Of a stretch of 64,000 nt of DNA, positions 44,016 to 52,830 are shown one piece after another. A model generated the notes under the pieces. It saw nothing but the letters and a program-made list of their open reading frames with translations. It was not told the origin of the DNA and made no database searches. The DNA is from Halomonas sp. TD01 (GTDB lineage: Bacteria > Pseudomonadota > Gammaproteobacteria > Pseudomonadales > Halomonadaceae). Numbering within the stretch: the first letter of the stretch is position 1; every line of letters begins with the position of its first letter. Both the position numbers and the translations under genes were made by a program. The DNA lies in assembly GCF_923868895.1 (NCBI RefSeq), contig NZ_OV350343.1:2604001-2668000 (forward strand), in the 5' to 3' direction.

Positions 44016-44564
44016 ATGCAATACGAAAAACTCGCCATTCCTGATGTTGTGCTTATTACCCCCCAAGTCTTCGGCGATGAGCGCGGCTTCTTCATGGAAA
44101 CCTTTCGCCAAAGCGAATTCGAAGCCCACTGTGGGCATCACACCTTTGTGCAGGATAATCACAGTAAATCCGCCCAAGGCATACTGCGTGGCCTTCATTA
44201 CCAGCACCAACAGCCGCAGGGCAAGCTAGTGCGGGTAACCCAAGGTGAAGTCTTCGATGTAGCGGTAGATATGCGCCAAAGTTCGCCAACCTTCGGCCAG
44301 TGGGTTGGCGCAATGCTTAGCGAGCAGAACAAGCAAATGTTATGGGTGCCACCCGGGTTTGCTCATGGCTTTTATGTCACCAGTGAACAAGCCGAATTTC
44401 AGTACAAATGCACCGATTACTACGCCCCAGGGGATGAAGTATCGCTGCGCTGGGATGACCCCACACTTAATATTCAATGGCCGTTGGTAAACAGCCGGGC
44501 ACCCATGCTTTCAGCCAAAGATAAACAAGGCTTAAGTTTGCCAAATGCCCCTCGTTTTAATTAA
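44016..44564 (+). CDS. rfbC: dTDP-4-dehydrorhamnose 3,5-epimerase
   Basis: RfbC (RmlC) epimerises the 4-keto-6-deoxy intermediate at C3 and C5. The 182-residue cupin protein has GDERGFFMETFRQSEF near 23, FVQDNHSKSAQGILRGLHYQ with the catalytic His, QGKLVRVTQGEVFDVAVD, WVPPGFAHGFYV, and the Tyr of CTDYYAPGDE. Length is typical. It completes the dTDP-L-rhamnose set. No strong ribosome site is seen. Confidence 0.95.
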   Translation: MQYEKLAIPDVVLITPQVFGDERGFFMETFRQSEFEAHCGHHTFVQDNHSKSAQGILRGLHYQHQQPQGKLVRVTQGEVFDVAVDMRQSSPTFGQWVGAMLSEQNKQMLWVPPGFAHGFYVTSEQAEFQYKCTDYYAPGDEVSLRWDDPTLNIQWPLVNSRAPMLSAKDKQGLSLPNAPRFN

Positions 44565-44605
44565 AATTAATGATTGCTAAAGAAAAGAATGGAGCTGCTC
44601 TCACC

Positions 44606-46402
44606 ATGTCCTTAGTCGTGTACGTAGGAATAGATAAATTCAAGGCCGAATCAGGCGCCGCCCTGCGCGAGCAAAACGCGACTGAACTAACGTTAAGCGA
44701 CATTGCAAAGGGGCAGCCCAGCACTGATGAAGCCAGCACCGTTGAAGACCAATTGCTGGTGATTGATATGTTTAGTGAAGAAGCGTTAGCGTCACTTAAA
44801 AGCTGGCTGAAAAAAGAGACAGCGCATGCATGTATCATCGCTTGGCCGCAGCCTGTTGCTTGGCTGGCGGCTAGCCTGGCAACCGGGACAACAGGCGAGG
44901 AAGCGTTAAGTGATTGGCTGTCGCAAGCTAAACGTTTACTCGCGCTTTTTCGCTCAGCTCGCCGTCAAGTGACGTTGGCTGGTTACATGCCTGGCTGTGA
45001 ATTAGAAGTGATTAAAGCGCCAGTGATAGACCGCTCTGAAAATCCGATATATCAACTAGCAGCGGCGTATCTGAGCAGTCAATCTCAAGCATTACAAGAT
45101 ACCTATGCCTACTTGGCAGCCAGCAGCAAGGAGTGCCCGGTTGTAGAGGCGCGCGAGGCAGAGATGGCTCAAGCAGCGCTGAGCGAATATCACGCTCGGC
45201 AAGCGGAGAGTGAGCAAGGCCAGCGAAATGGTCGTGCGCTAAAAGAGGCAGACGCCGCCCAGGAACGCCAGCAGCAGGATATTGCCCGCCTGAAAGGTGA
45301 ATTGAGTAGTACCCACGATGAGTACGCCCTAGTGCTCCAACAACTCCAAAACACACAAGAATTCTTAGCAGAAGGAATCAATGATCTTCAAACGTTGAAA
45401 AAAGAAAACGAAGCACTTAAGCAAGCTTTTGATACTCAGCGCAAAGAGAAAGATGTTACTCAGCAACACAATCAGGTGCTGAAAAAAGAAAACGAAGCAC
45501 TTGGACAGGCTTCTGACACACTTAAGATGAACGTTGAGACTCAGCGCAAAGAACAAAGTGCTATTCAGCAACATGTTCAAACGCTGCAAAAAGAAAACCA
45601 AACACTTAAACAGGTTTTGGAGACAGAGCAGAAAGACCAAGCAGTCATTTTGCAGGCGCTGCAAAATGTGCAAATAGAAGCCGCTGAAATATTCGATATG
45701 TTGCAGCAAGTCAGGGCCACTGATTTTGAGCACAGAGAGCAAGCGATTGCCCAGCAGGAACTCACTGCAGCGCAAAATGTGCAATTGCTGAGTACCCTGC
45801 AGGAGGCCCAACAGGCGTATGAAACGTTGTATGTAGAACAGCAAGCACTATCTGAGCAGCTATTCACGGTATACCCGCAAAACCAGCAAGAGCTTGAAAA
45901 GAACGCTTCTGAGCAGATAAACCTCCGCCAGCAGCTGGAAAAGCGCCAAACAGAACTCAACGTTCTGCGCACGGAAAGTGAACAGCGTATACACCGCCTA
46001 GAGCGTTTGGTGCAGTGGCTACGTGTGCATGCCCAGCGCCACGCAGCTGTAGCTTACCGCGAAATCCGCAGCTACAAGAAGGCGTTGCCCTCACAGGTAG
46101 CCATGCTAGAAGCTAGCCCGCTGTTTGATGCCGAGTGGTACTGTAAGCAATACCCAGACGTAGCTCAGGCCAATATCAAACCCGCTGAGCATTTCATCAA
46201 GTTTGGTGCCATTGATGGCCGCCACCCAGGGCCACTGTTCAGTACTGAGTTTTATCTTACTCACTATGAAGATGTCGCTGCCTCTGGCCAGCATCCGTTG
46301 CTGCATTACCTTCGCTATGGAAAAGAGGAAAATCGCGAGATACACCCACCTCAATACCAGTTGTCAGCGCTTCAAACAATAGCGAAGGGGGCTAAAGCAT
46401 GA
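44606..46402 (+). CDS. Large coiled-coil protein with two WYxxxYPDV-type repeats
   Basis: I do not recognise a catalytic domain. The protein of about 598 residues has a globular N-terminal part (about 1-170, starting MSLVVYVGIDKF), a long coiled coil rich in Glu, Gln and Lys (about 190-495, with repeated LKKENEAL and LQKENQTL units), and a C-terminal module (about 515-590) with two copies of a motif seen in many bacterial glycosyltransferases: FDAEWYCKQYPDV...HFIKFG and FSTEFYLTHYEDV...HYLRYG. The ATG at 44570 is an in-frame alternative; I prefer 44606 because the start then aligns with that of the next gene. It overlaps the next gene by four bases. A scaffold or chain-length-ruler role is only a guess. 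Confidence 0.7.
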   Translation: MSLVVYVGIDKFKAESGAALREQNATELTLSDIAKGQPSTDEASTVEDQLLVIDMFSEEALASLKSWLKKETAHACIIAWPQPVAWLAASLATGTTGEEALSDWLSQAKRLLALFRSARRQVTLAGYMPGCELEVIKAPVIDRSENPIYQLAAAYLSSQSQALQDTYAYLAASSKECPVVEAREAEMAQAALSEYHARQAESEQGQRNGRALKEADAAQERQQQDIARLKGELSSTHDEYALVLQQLQNTQEFLAEGINDLQTLKKENEALKQAFDTQRKEKDVTQQHNQVLKKENEALGQASDTLKMNVETQRKEQSAIQQHVQTLQKENQTLKQVLETEQKDQAVILQALQNVQIEAAEIFDMLQQVRATDFEHREQAIAQQELTAAQNVQLLSTLQEAQQAYETLYVEQQALSEQLFTVYPQNQQELEKNASEQINLRQQLEKRQTELNVLRTESEQRIHRLERLVQWLRVHAQRHAAVAYREIRSYKKALPSQVAMLEASPLFDAEWYCKQYPDVAQANIKPAEHFIKFGAIDGRHPGPLFSTEFYLTHYEDVAASGQHPLLHYLRYGKEENREIHPPQYQLSALQTIAKGAKA

Positions 46403-48918
46403 GCCAGAATGTTGACCTGCTAGTACACATTGGCCCGCTACGTGAAGAAAGCGAAACGCTGCTAAAACATGTAAACCAAGTCACATTATTGGCACCGCTT
46501 TCCCCTATGCTTGATCGTCAGCAGGCGTTAGCAAAAAACTTGCCTGCTTTGCACATTACGGAGCAGCCAGTGACCCCCCCCGGTGGAGAGGCGGTGTGCT
46601 ATGCCTATACGCTGAAAGACTTTAACAGCTTGGCTCCTGCTAGTGAGTTAACCAGTCTCTATCCAGGGTTGGGTAAGGCTCGCCATCAAACCGTGGATAC
46701 CCAAACGCTTCCTCAAGCGCTGGAACAGGCTGGTTTAAGCCAAGCCACGCTAACCCATTTGATTATCGAGCAACCGGAAATCGCTCTCAGCTTGCTACAA
46801 GTATTTAATCACTCAGGTTTGCTGGATCAGTTAACTCATCTTTGGGTGCGTACCAGCCCGCTGAGTCTTTACGAGGGAATGGCCACCAACGTTGAGCTGG
46901 CTCAATGGTGTGAACAGCATGGTTTTGAGGTTGGTGTTCAAGATGCTGAAGACCCAGATTTTTTCCTCATCGAGCTTACTCGTAACCCTCTCTATAGCAA
47001 GTTGAAAGCTGTTCAAGAACAGCTGGCTGAACATGAAACCCAATTTAGTCATCTAAGCGCAGAACGAGACACACTGAAGAAAGCGCTCGCTGAAACCGAG
47101 CAAAACAGTAAGCAATATGCACAGAAAGCTCAGCAACAGCTGAAAGAGAAAGATGCCCAGTTGGGTGAGCGGGATAGTCAGCTTCAACAGCTGACAGAAG
47201 AGCATGACGCGCTCAAGAAAATCCTTGCGGATACTGAGCAAAACAGCAAGCAAAGCGACGAGAAAGCTCAGCAGCAGCTGAAAGAAAAAGATGCACAGCT
47301 AGGTGAGCGTGCTAGCCAACTTGAACAGCTAAGCACTGAGCGCGACAAGCTGAAGAAAACGCTTGCGGAAGCCGAGCAAAACAGCAAGCAGAGTGCCCAA
47401 AAAGCCCAGCAACTGTTGAAAGAAAAAGATGCCCAGTTGGGTGAGCGTGCTAGTCAGCTTAAACAGCTGACAGAAGAGCGTGATGCGCTCAAGAAAACGC
47501 TTGCGGAAGCCGAGCAAAACAGCAAGCAGAGTGCCCAAAAAGCCCAGCAACAGCTGAAAGAAAAAGATGCCCAGTTGAAAGAAAAAGACGCGGAGCTAGC
47601 CGAGCGTGATACCCAATTAAGCCAGCTAACCGAAGAGCGCGATACGCTGAAGAAGCAGCTAAACCAAGCGATTAAAGTTAGCCAGCAGCATCAAAAAGAA
47701 CACCAGGAAAGTGAGCAAAGACTTAAAGATGTAACACAGAAATATGAAGCTGTAGAACAGCAGTTACAAAATGCTGTTCAATCCGAACAGAAAGCGCTGA
47801 AAAAACTGGAAGAAACTCACGCTTGGTTTATTAATCGCAAGCAGCAAGCAGAAGAGGGCGCTGAGCAAATTAAAGCGCTGCAGGCAAAGCTAACAACTCA
47901 GCAGGCCCAGTCAGAAAGCCTTCAAGAAAATTTAACGCTTAGTGAAGAAGAACGCGAGAATTACCAGCGCTACTTTGCCAATAGTAAAAAACAGCATGAA
48001 GAATCTGAGGCTAAACTAGTTGAGGCCCAGCAGCAGCTAACTGAAAAAGACGCTATGATCAGCCAGCTCAGCGAACAGCTAGCTACGTTAAAGCATAGTA
48101 ACGAACGTTTTGGGCAGTTAGAAAGCAAACTGGAATCATTGTTCGGCGAACAGCGCAGCTACATTCAGCAAACGACCAGCGCGCTTGGCCAGCACGTTAC
48201 CCGAAGCGCCCGCCAACAGCGTGATGAGCAGGCACTGACGCACTATTTGCAACATGGGCAGCGCCCTGTCAGTACTCAGCTTGCGCCCGGTTACGCTATG
48301 GCGCTGCTAGTACACTATGATACCCACCATCATGATGTGGTGGTGATTTTCGGCAGCTTGAACACCACAGAGCTACTTGCTCAGAGCATTATCAATGCCC
48401 GGACAGAGCAACCACGCTTAATTAGGCAAAACGGCCAGCGGCAAGAGACTCATAATGAAGTGACGCTTTCTCACGATGATTTACCGCAAACCATAGTGAG
48501 CATTCAGCATCAGAAAACGGTCAGTGACGAACTCAAAGAGCGCTTAAACAACAAGCGCCTTAGCCACGCGGTGAATGTGGTTTACGCCCCATGGGGTGAG
48601 TGCCAGGCCAACGACCAAACAGCGCTGTTTTACTCAGCGGAAACCACGTTGCAACGGCTTAATCAATGGCTGCCAGAAGATGCCCGCGTGCTGATCATTG
48701 TAGGGGAAACGCTACCTGAAGCAGGCCACAGCCGAGAAGTAGCCTTACCGCTATTATTAAAGCAACTGCCCACGCAGCGGCTAGATATCGTGCTGGAGAG
48801 CAATAGCTATCCACAGGAAAGCAATTTAGTCTCCTATTGGGATACGCTGCTCGAAACCCGCCAACGCCCTGCCCAATGGTTGACACTCCCCAATGCCTAC
48901 AGCCTAAGAGTTGAGTAG
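46399..48918 (+). CDS. Giant coiled-coil protein with four 46-residue repeats
   Basis: I do not recognise a function. The 839-residue protein has an N-terminal globular part (about 1-210, MSQNVDLLVHIGPLREES), then four tandem 46-residue coiled-coil repeats at about 217-400 (period 138 bases; units carry LAEAEQNSKQSAQKAQQQL and LKEKDAQLGER), more coiled coil to about 600, and a globular C-terminal part (about 610-839) with ALLVHYDTHHHDVVVIFGSL. A run of eight Cs lies at residues 59-61. It is co-translated with the preceding gene (ATGA) and shares its general plan, so the two may form one complex. No signal peptide or membrane helix is seen, so it should be cytosolic. Confidence 0.7.
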   Translation: MSQNVDLLVHIGPLREESETLLKHVNQVTLLAPLSPMLDRQQALAKNLPALHITEQPVTPPGGEAVCYAYTLKDFNSLAPASELTSLYPGLGKARHQTVDTQTLPQALEQAGLSQATLTHLIIEQPEIALSLLQVFNHSGLLDQLTHLWVRTSPLSLYEGMATNVELAQWCEQHGFEVGVQDAEDPDFFLIELTRNPLYSKLKAVQEQLAEHETQFSHLSAERDTLKKALAETEQNSKQYAQKAQQQLKEKDAQLGERDSQLQQLTEEHDALKKILADTEQNSKQSDEKAQQQLKEKDAQLGERASQLEQLSTERDKLKKTLAEAEQNSKQSAQKAQQLLKEKDAQLGERASQLKQLTEERDALKKTLAEAEQNSKQSAQKAQQQLKEKDAQLKEKDAELAERDTQLSQLTEERDTLKKQLNQAIKVSQQHQKEHQESEQRLKDVTQKYEAVEQQLQNAVQSEQKALKKLEETHAWFINRKQQAEEGAEQIKALQAKLTTQQAQSESLQENLTLSEEERENYQRYFANSKKQHEESEAKLVEAQQQLTEKDAMISQLSEQLATLKHSNERFGQLESKLESLFGEQRSYIQQTTSALGQHVTRSARQQRDEQALTHYLQHGQRPVSTQLAPGYAMALLVHYDTHHHDVVVIFGSLNTTELLAQSIINARTEQPRLIRQNGQRQETHNEVTLSHDDLPQTIVSIQHQKTVSDELKERLNNKRLSHAVNVVYAPWGECQANDQTALFYSAETTLQRLNQWLPEDARVLIIVGETLPEAGHSREVALPLLLKQLPTQRLDIVLESNSYPQESNLVSYWDTLLETRQRPAQWLTLPNAYSLRVE

Positions 48919-48960
48919 CGGAGCCGAGAATCGAATTTTGCCCCCAACCGGATGATTCGC

Positions 48961-49003
48961 CACTTACTATCCACCACTCACTATTCACCACTCACTATTC
49001 ACG
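48961..49003 (+). repeat. CACTATTCAC heptamer-type repeat
   Basis: Units CACTTACTATC, CACCACTCACTATTCA and CCACTCACTATTCA form a 14-base (two times seven) period ending 11 bases before the MEKDLV gene at 49014, where a ribosome site would normally lie. Confidence 0.85.
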
Positions 49004-49013
49004 GGCCAACATC

Positions 49014-49352
49014 ATGGAAAAAGATCTCGTTATACGCGCACACGCCGCTTTCAATGAAGGTGATTACATAGCGGCTAAAAAACTTTACCAAAAAGCAGCA
49101 AAGCTCTATGGAGAAACACTTTTTAGCGTTAATGTTGTCTTATGCGACAAATACCTGCAAGTAGCATCAGGTAAAGAGAAATCAACGATTAATTCACTCA
49201 TTGAAAGTGCAGAAGTTAAAAAATTGCACGAGCAGATGCGCGATATGCAGCGCCAGCTACGTGAAAAAGACGCCAATATCAACGAGCGCTTTAAGGAGCT
49301 AGCGATTTTAACCCGCATATTAGAAGAAAAAGATAATACCGTTTCTGCTTGA
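49014..49352 (+). CDS. Small TPR-like/coiled-coil protein, MEKDLV family (copy 1)
   Basis: The 112-residue protein starts MEKDLVIRAHAAFNEGDY and continues AAKKLYQKAAKLYGETLF, a single TPR-like helical hairpin, followed by VNVVLCDKYLQ and a C-terminal coiled coil (about 65-110, rich in QLREKDANINERFKEL). A paralogue of 96 residues lies at 56071. I do not know its function; TPR-like adaptors bind other proteins, so it may link glycosyltransferases. A heptamer repeat sits directly upstream and no clear ribosome site is visible. It precedes a nucleotide-sugar dehydrogenase gene; the paralogue precedes wecB-wecC. Confidence 0.75.
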   Translation: MEKDLVIRAHAAFNEGDYIAAKKLYQKAAKLYGETLFSVNVVLCDKYLQVASGKEKSTINSLIESAEVKKLHEQMRDMQRQLREKDANINERFKELAILTRILEEKDNTVSA

Positions 49353-49410
49353 ATTATCAAATTCAAGTATCGTTAACGCACTGCAAACATAATCAGGAGT
49401 AAGAAGCGCC

Positions 49411-50685
49411 ATGCAAATGGAAAATACCAAAATTGCTATTTTAGGTCTAGGTTACGTTGGTTTACCTTTGGCAGTCGCGTTCAGTAAATATTTCCCGACC
49501 ATTGGTTTTGATATTAAAAAGACGCGCATTGAAGAATTAATGCAGGGTAAAGATAACACCCGTGAAGTAAGTGAGGCCGAGCTGGCTGCTGCACCCAATC
49601 TTGCTTTTAGCTGTAATGAAGAAGACCTGAAAGCAGCAAACGTATTAATTGTTACTGTGCCAACACCCATCGATGACCACCGCCAGCCTGATCTTACCCC
49701 ACTAGTGAAAGCATCTGAAATGCTTGGGCGTGTAATAAACAAAGGCGATGTGGTAATTTACGAGTCTACGGTTTACCCGGGTGCAACAGAAGAAGAGTGT
49801 ATACCTGTTGTTGAGAAGGTTTCCGGCCTTGTATTCAACCAGGATTTCTATGCGGGCTATAGCCCCGAGCGTATAAACCCAGGCGATAAAGAGCGCCCTG
49901 TCACTAAGATTATGAAAGTGACATCTGGCTCTACGCCTGAAATAGCAGACTTTGTCGACCAACTTTATGGCACCATTATTGAAGCAGGTACCCATAAGGC
50001 CAGCAGCATTAAAGTAGCTGAAGCTTCTAAAATTATTGAAAACACCCAGCGCGATGTCAATATTGCTCTTATCAATGAGCTGGCAATGATTTTCAGCCAC
50101 CTGGGTATAGATACCAATGATGTAATTGAGGCCGCAGCTACCAAATGGAACTTTATCAAGTTACAACCAGGCTTAGTAGGTGGTCATTGCATAGGAGTAG
50201 ACCCGTATTACTTAGTACATAAATCCATGTCGGTAGGCCACATCCCTGATATGATTCGTAAAGCGCGCGAAATCAACGATGGCATGGCCCGCTTTGTAGC
50301 CTCTAAATTGATCAAAGCCATGATTGAAAAAAGCCAGTTGATCAAAGGTGCCAAAGTGCTAGTGATGGGCATGACCTTTAAAGAAAATTGTCCTGATATA
50401 CGTAATAGTAAAGTAGTGGACCTTATTAAAGAGCTTAAATCCTATGGGTTACATGTGGACGTTTATGATCCTTGGGTTGATAAAAATGAAGCAAAAGAAA
50501 TATACGGGTTAGATTTAATCAGTGTGCCGAAGAAAAATTACTATGATGCAGTTGTTGTGACTGTTAAGCATAATGAGTTTGTTCAGGAGGGGAGGGAGCT
50601 TTTCTCTTACTGTAAGGAAATTTTCACTTTTGTAGATATAAAGAAAGTTGTTAAAGCTTGCGGCGAAAATATAATTTACATGTAA
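49411..50685 (+). CDS. UDP-N-acetylhexosamine 6-dehydrogenase (TviB/WbpA-like)
   Basis: The 424-residue protein has the NAD motif ILGLGYVGLPLAVAFS at 10-25, VPTPIDDHRQPDL near 91, the STVYPGATEEECIP stretch, a KxxEN-type stretch in KVAEASKIIENTQRDVN near 200, and the catalytic Cys260 in GLVGGHCIGVDPYY. It oxidises C6 of a UDP-sugar to the uronic acid. The TviB/WbpA subgroup uses UDP-GlcNAc or UDP-GalNAc rather than UDP-glucose; subgroup assignment is by resemblance and the exact substrate is uncertain. Start ATG 49411 with GGAG 12 bases away; ATG 49417 is possible. Toward its 3' end the base composition becomes AT-rich. Confidence 0.88.
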   Translation: MQMENTKIAILGLGYVGLPLAVAFSKYFPTIGFDIKKTRIEELMQGKDNTREVSEAELAAAPNLAFSCNEEDLKAANVLIVTVPTPIDDHRQPDLTPLVKASEMLGRVINKGDVVIYESTVYPGATEEECIPVVEKVSGLVFNQDFYAGYSPERINPGDKERPVTKIMKVTSGSTPEIADFVDQLYGTIIEAGTHKASSIKVAEASKIIENTQRDVNIALINELAMIFSHLGIDTNDVIEAAATKWNFIKLQPGLVGGHCIGVDPYYLVHKSMSVGHIPDMIRKAREINDGMARFVASKLIKAMIEKSQLIKGAKVLVMGMTFKENCPDIRNSKVVDLIKELKSYGLHVDVYDPWVDKNEAKEIYGLDLISVPKKNYYDAVVVTVKHNEFVQEGRELFSYCKEIFTFVDIKKVVKACGENIIYM

Positions 50686-50706
50686 TTTAGTTATAGGGGA
50701 AAAGTT

Positions 50707-52779
50707 TTGCTTAGTAAAAAAGAAGTATGTGAATTAGTTGAAGAGTCGGGTTTTTTCGATGGCAAATGGTATTGCGAAAAATATCCTGATGTTTTTGAAG
50801 GTGACTTATCTCCTTTGCAGCATTTCGTGAAATATGGGTATCGTCTTTTGCGTGATCCAGGGCCGAAATTTTCTAGTGCGGACTATACTGCTCGATATTC
50901 AAGGTTTTTCAGGAAAGGCGACTGGGCATTACTACATTATCTGTCGGTTGGGATAAATGAAGGCTTAAAGATAGATTCTCCTAATGGCAATTATGAACGT
51001 GATTTAGTCGTAAAGAAAGACGTTAGTGTTTCATGGAGTGGTGACTTTTATCATAAGGAAAATGATAAAATTTTCGTAGGCATTGCCTCGATACCTCAGC
51101 GAGTTAACTGTTTGAAACAAACCGTTCAATCACTGATTGATCAAGTAGATAGGATAGGTGTTTTCTTAGATAAATACGATTCTGTTCCAGAGTTTCTTGA
51201 AAATAATGAAAAAATTACATACAAGTTATCTAGTGACTTCTCTAGAGAAATAGGTGATGCAGGAAAGTTTTATTGGGTTGATGATTTTGATGGATATTAT
51301 TTTACATGTGATGATGATTTGATATACCCCCAAGACTTTATCAACAGGATTGTCAAACGAATTCAGCATTATAATTATCCGGTAGTTGTCGGTTGGCATG
51401 GCAGTGTAATACTTGAGCCTTTTGTAAATTACTACAATAAGGACTCACGTCGAGTGTTTTCTTTTGGAGCTCCGAGGCCTTATGATACGCCGGTACATGT
51501 ATTGGGTACAGGTTGTATGGGGTTTCATACTTCCCACATTAATGTATCATTTGCAGATTTTAAATCACCCAATATGGCAGATATATACTTTGCGGTTTTG
51601 GGTCAAGAACAAAGAATACCTTTTGTAGTTATCGAGCATAAAAAAGGAGAGATTTATGAGTCTGATGCCAGTCAAGAGTTTTCTATATATCAGCACAGCT
51701 CTAAAAGCATCAAGGGATCAAGGCATAATACAAAAGAAAAGCAAAATAAGATAGTTAGTGCTACGGATTGGAGCGTTAATTACGTAAATACTAAGCTAAG
51801 AATTTTGATTGTTGGTCGTTTTAAAATTAATGTTAAGGGGGGGGGTTTTAAAAGCTCTCATTTATTAAAAAATGGGCTTGAGAAACTAGGGCATATAGTT
51901 GATGTGTGTTGCCTTTCAGAACTTAATGAATGTGAGGTAAACAGAAAATATGACTTTTGTTTGGCTTATGCTCCTGATCCAGATAGGCCAGATTTTGGTG
52001 ACTGCATTGAGTATATTAAAAAATTAGCAGTAGAGGGCTGCGTGTGTGCAGTTAATTTATCGTTTAATTTGAATAAGCAAAGGACAGCATGGATCGAGGA
52101 CAAACTATGGGAATTGAATTCAGAGTTTGAAAAACCAAAAATATTTTTTGCAAGTTTTTCCAACTCAACGCAATACTCTTTTAAAGAAAAAACCAAAGAG
52201 ATGATTGTTCCTTTTCCGAAAACTATCTCACTTGAGAGGTACGAGAATAAACCTTATTCACAGCGTGAGGGAATATTCCTTGGCGATCTTGCAAAGCTTA
52301 GTAACTCTTCTTTAGTAAACGGAAACTTAGCAAAGTGGGTTGAGCAAATTAGAATTAAGCTGCCGCATGTCAATATTTATGTATTGAAGCATTACCATAC
52401 AAATAATGTTCCACTCAACTATCTGAAAGTGATACCTTACACTCAAGACATAGGGCGGGTATTGAATAAGTTTAGGCTTACTGTGTGTCTTGTTCCTGGA
52501 GCTACATTTGAAATGGTTCCTTTGGAATCTATGGTTTCTGGAACTCCTGTTATACACCGAGAAATGCCGCAGTCATTAAGTGAGTATTTATCTCCGCTTT
52601 CTGTAGAGGTAGCATCACCTTTTGAGCTTGGCGAAGTATGTAAAAATCTATATGAGCGTGAAGATATTTGGTCGCGTATAAGTTCCGCTGGATACAATTC
52701 GTTAGATTTTTTTGGAGTGGATAATGTTATCGCGGATGTTGATCTTGCTATTAGAAAAACTATATCAAGATCTTTATAA
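50707..52779 (+). CDS. Two-domain glycosyltransferase with WYxxxYPDV module and poly-G tract
   Basis: The 690-residue protein has three parts: an N-terminal module (about 1-85) with GKWYCEKYPDVF...HFVKYG and a second weaker copy ending HYLSVGINEG; a GT-A-like domain (about 110-350) with FVGIASIPQRVNCLKQTVQS and the acidic YYFTCDDDLIYP motif; and a GT-B/GT4-like domain (about 365-690) starting LRILIVGRFKINVKGGGFKS and including AYAPDPDRPD and PLESMVSGTPVIHRE. A nine-G tract encodes Gly378-380 at the junction of the two transferase domains. The start is TTG 50707 with GGGGAAAAG upstream. Composition is strongly AT-rich compared with the flanks, a sign of transfer. Sugars cannot be named. Confidence 0.8.
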   Translation: MLSKKEVCELVEESGFFDGKWYCEKYPDVFEGDLSPLQHFVKYGYRLLRDPGPKFSSADYTARYSRFFRKGDWALLHYLSVGINEGLKIDSPNGNYERDLVVKKDVSVSWSGDFYHKENDKIFVGIASIPQRVNCLKQTVQSLIDQVDRIGVFLDKYDSVPEFLENNEKITYKLSSDFSREIGDAGKFYWVDDFDGYYFTCDDDLIYPQDFINRIVKRIQHYNYPVVVGWHGSVILEPFVNYYNKDSRRVFSFGAPRPYDTPVHVLGTGCMGFHTSHINVSFADFKSPNMADIYFAVLGQEQRIPFVVIEHKKGEIYESDASQEFSIYQHSSKSIKGSRHNTKEKQNKIVSATDWSVNYVNTKLRILIVGRFKINVKGGGFKSSHLLKNGLEKLGHIVDVCCLSELNECEVNRKYDFCLAYAPDPDRPDFGDCIEYIKKLAVEGCVCAVNLSFNLNKQRTAWIEDKLWELNSEFEKPKIFFASFSNSTQYSFKEKTKEMIVPFPKTISLERYENKPYSQREGIFLGDLAKLSNSSLVNGNLAKWVEQIRIKLPHVNIYVLKHYHTNNVPLNYLKVIPYTQDIGRVLNKFRLTVCLVPGATFEMVPLESMVSGTPVIHREMPQSLSEYLSPLSVEVASPFELGEVCKNLYEREDIWSRISSAGYNSLDFFGVDNVIADVDLAIRKTISRSL

Positions 52780-52830
52780 CGTGAATGATTGATATGTGAG
52801 TTTTATGAAACGAGTGTTGATTGTTAGGTC

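Noticed and set aside
45190-45972. Long minus-strand frames rich in Cys, Phe and Leu opposite the coiled-coil genes
   Set aside because: They are the antisense of Glu/Gln/Lys-rich coiled-coil codons; composition explains the lack of stops.
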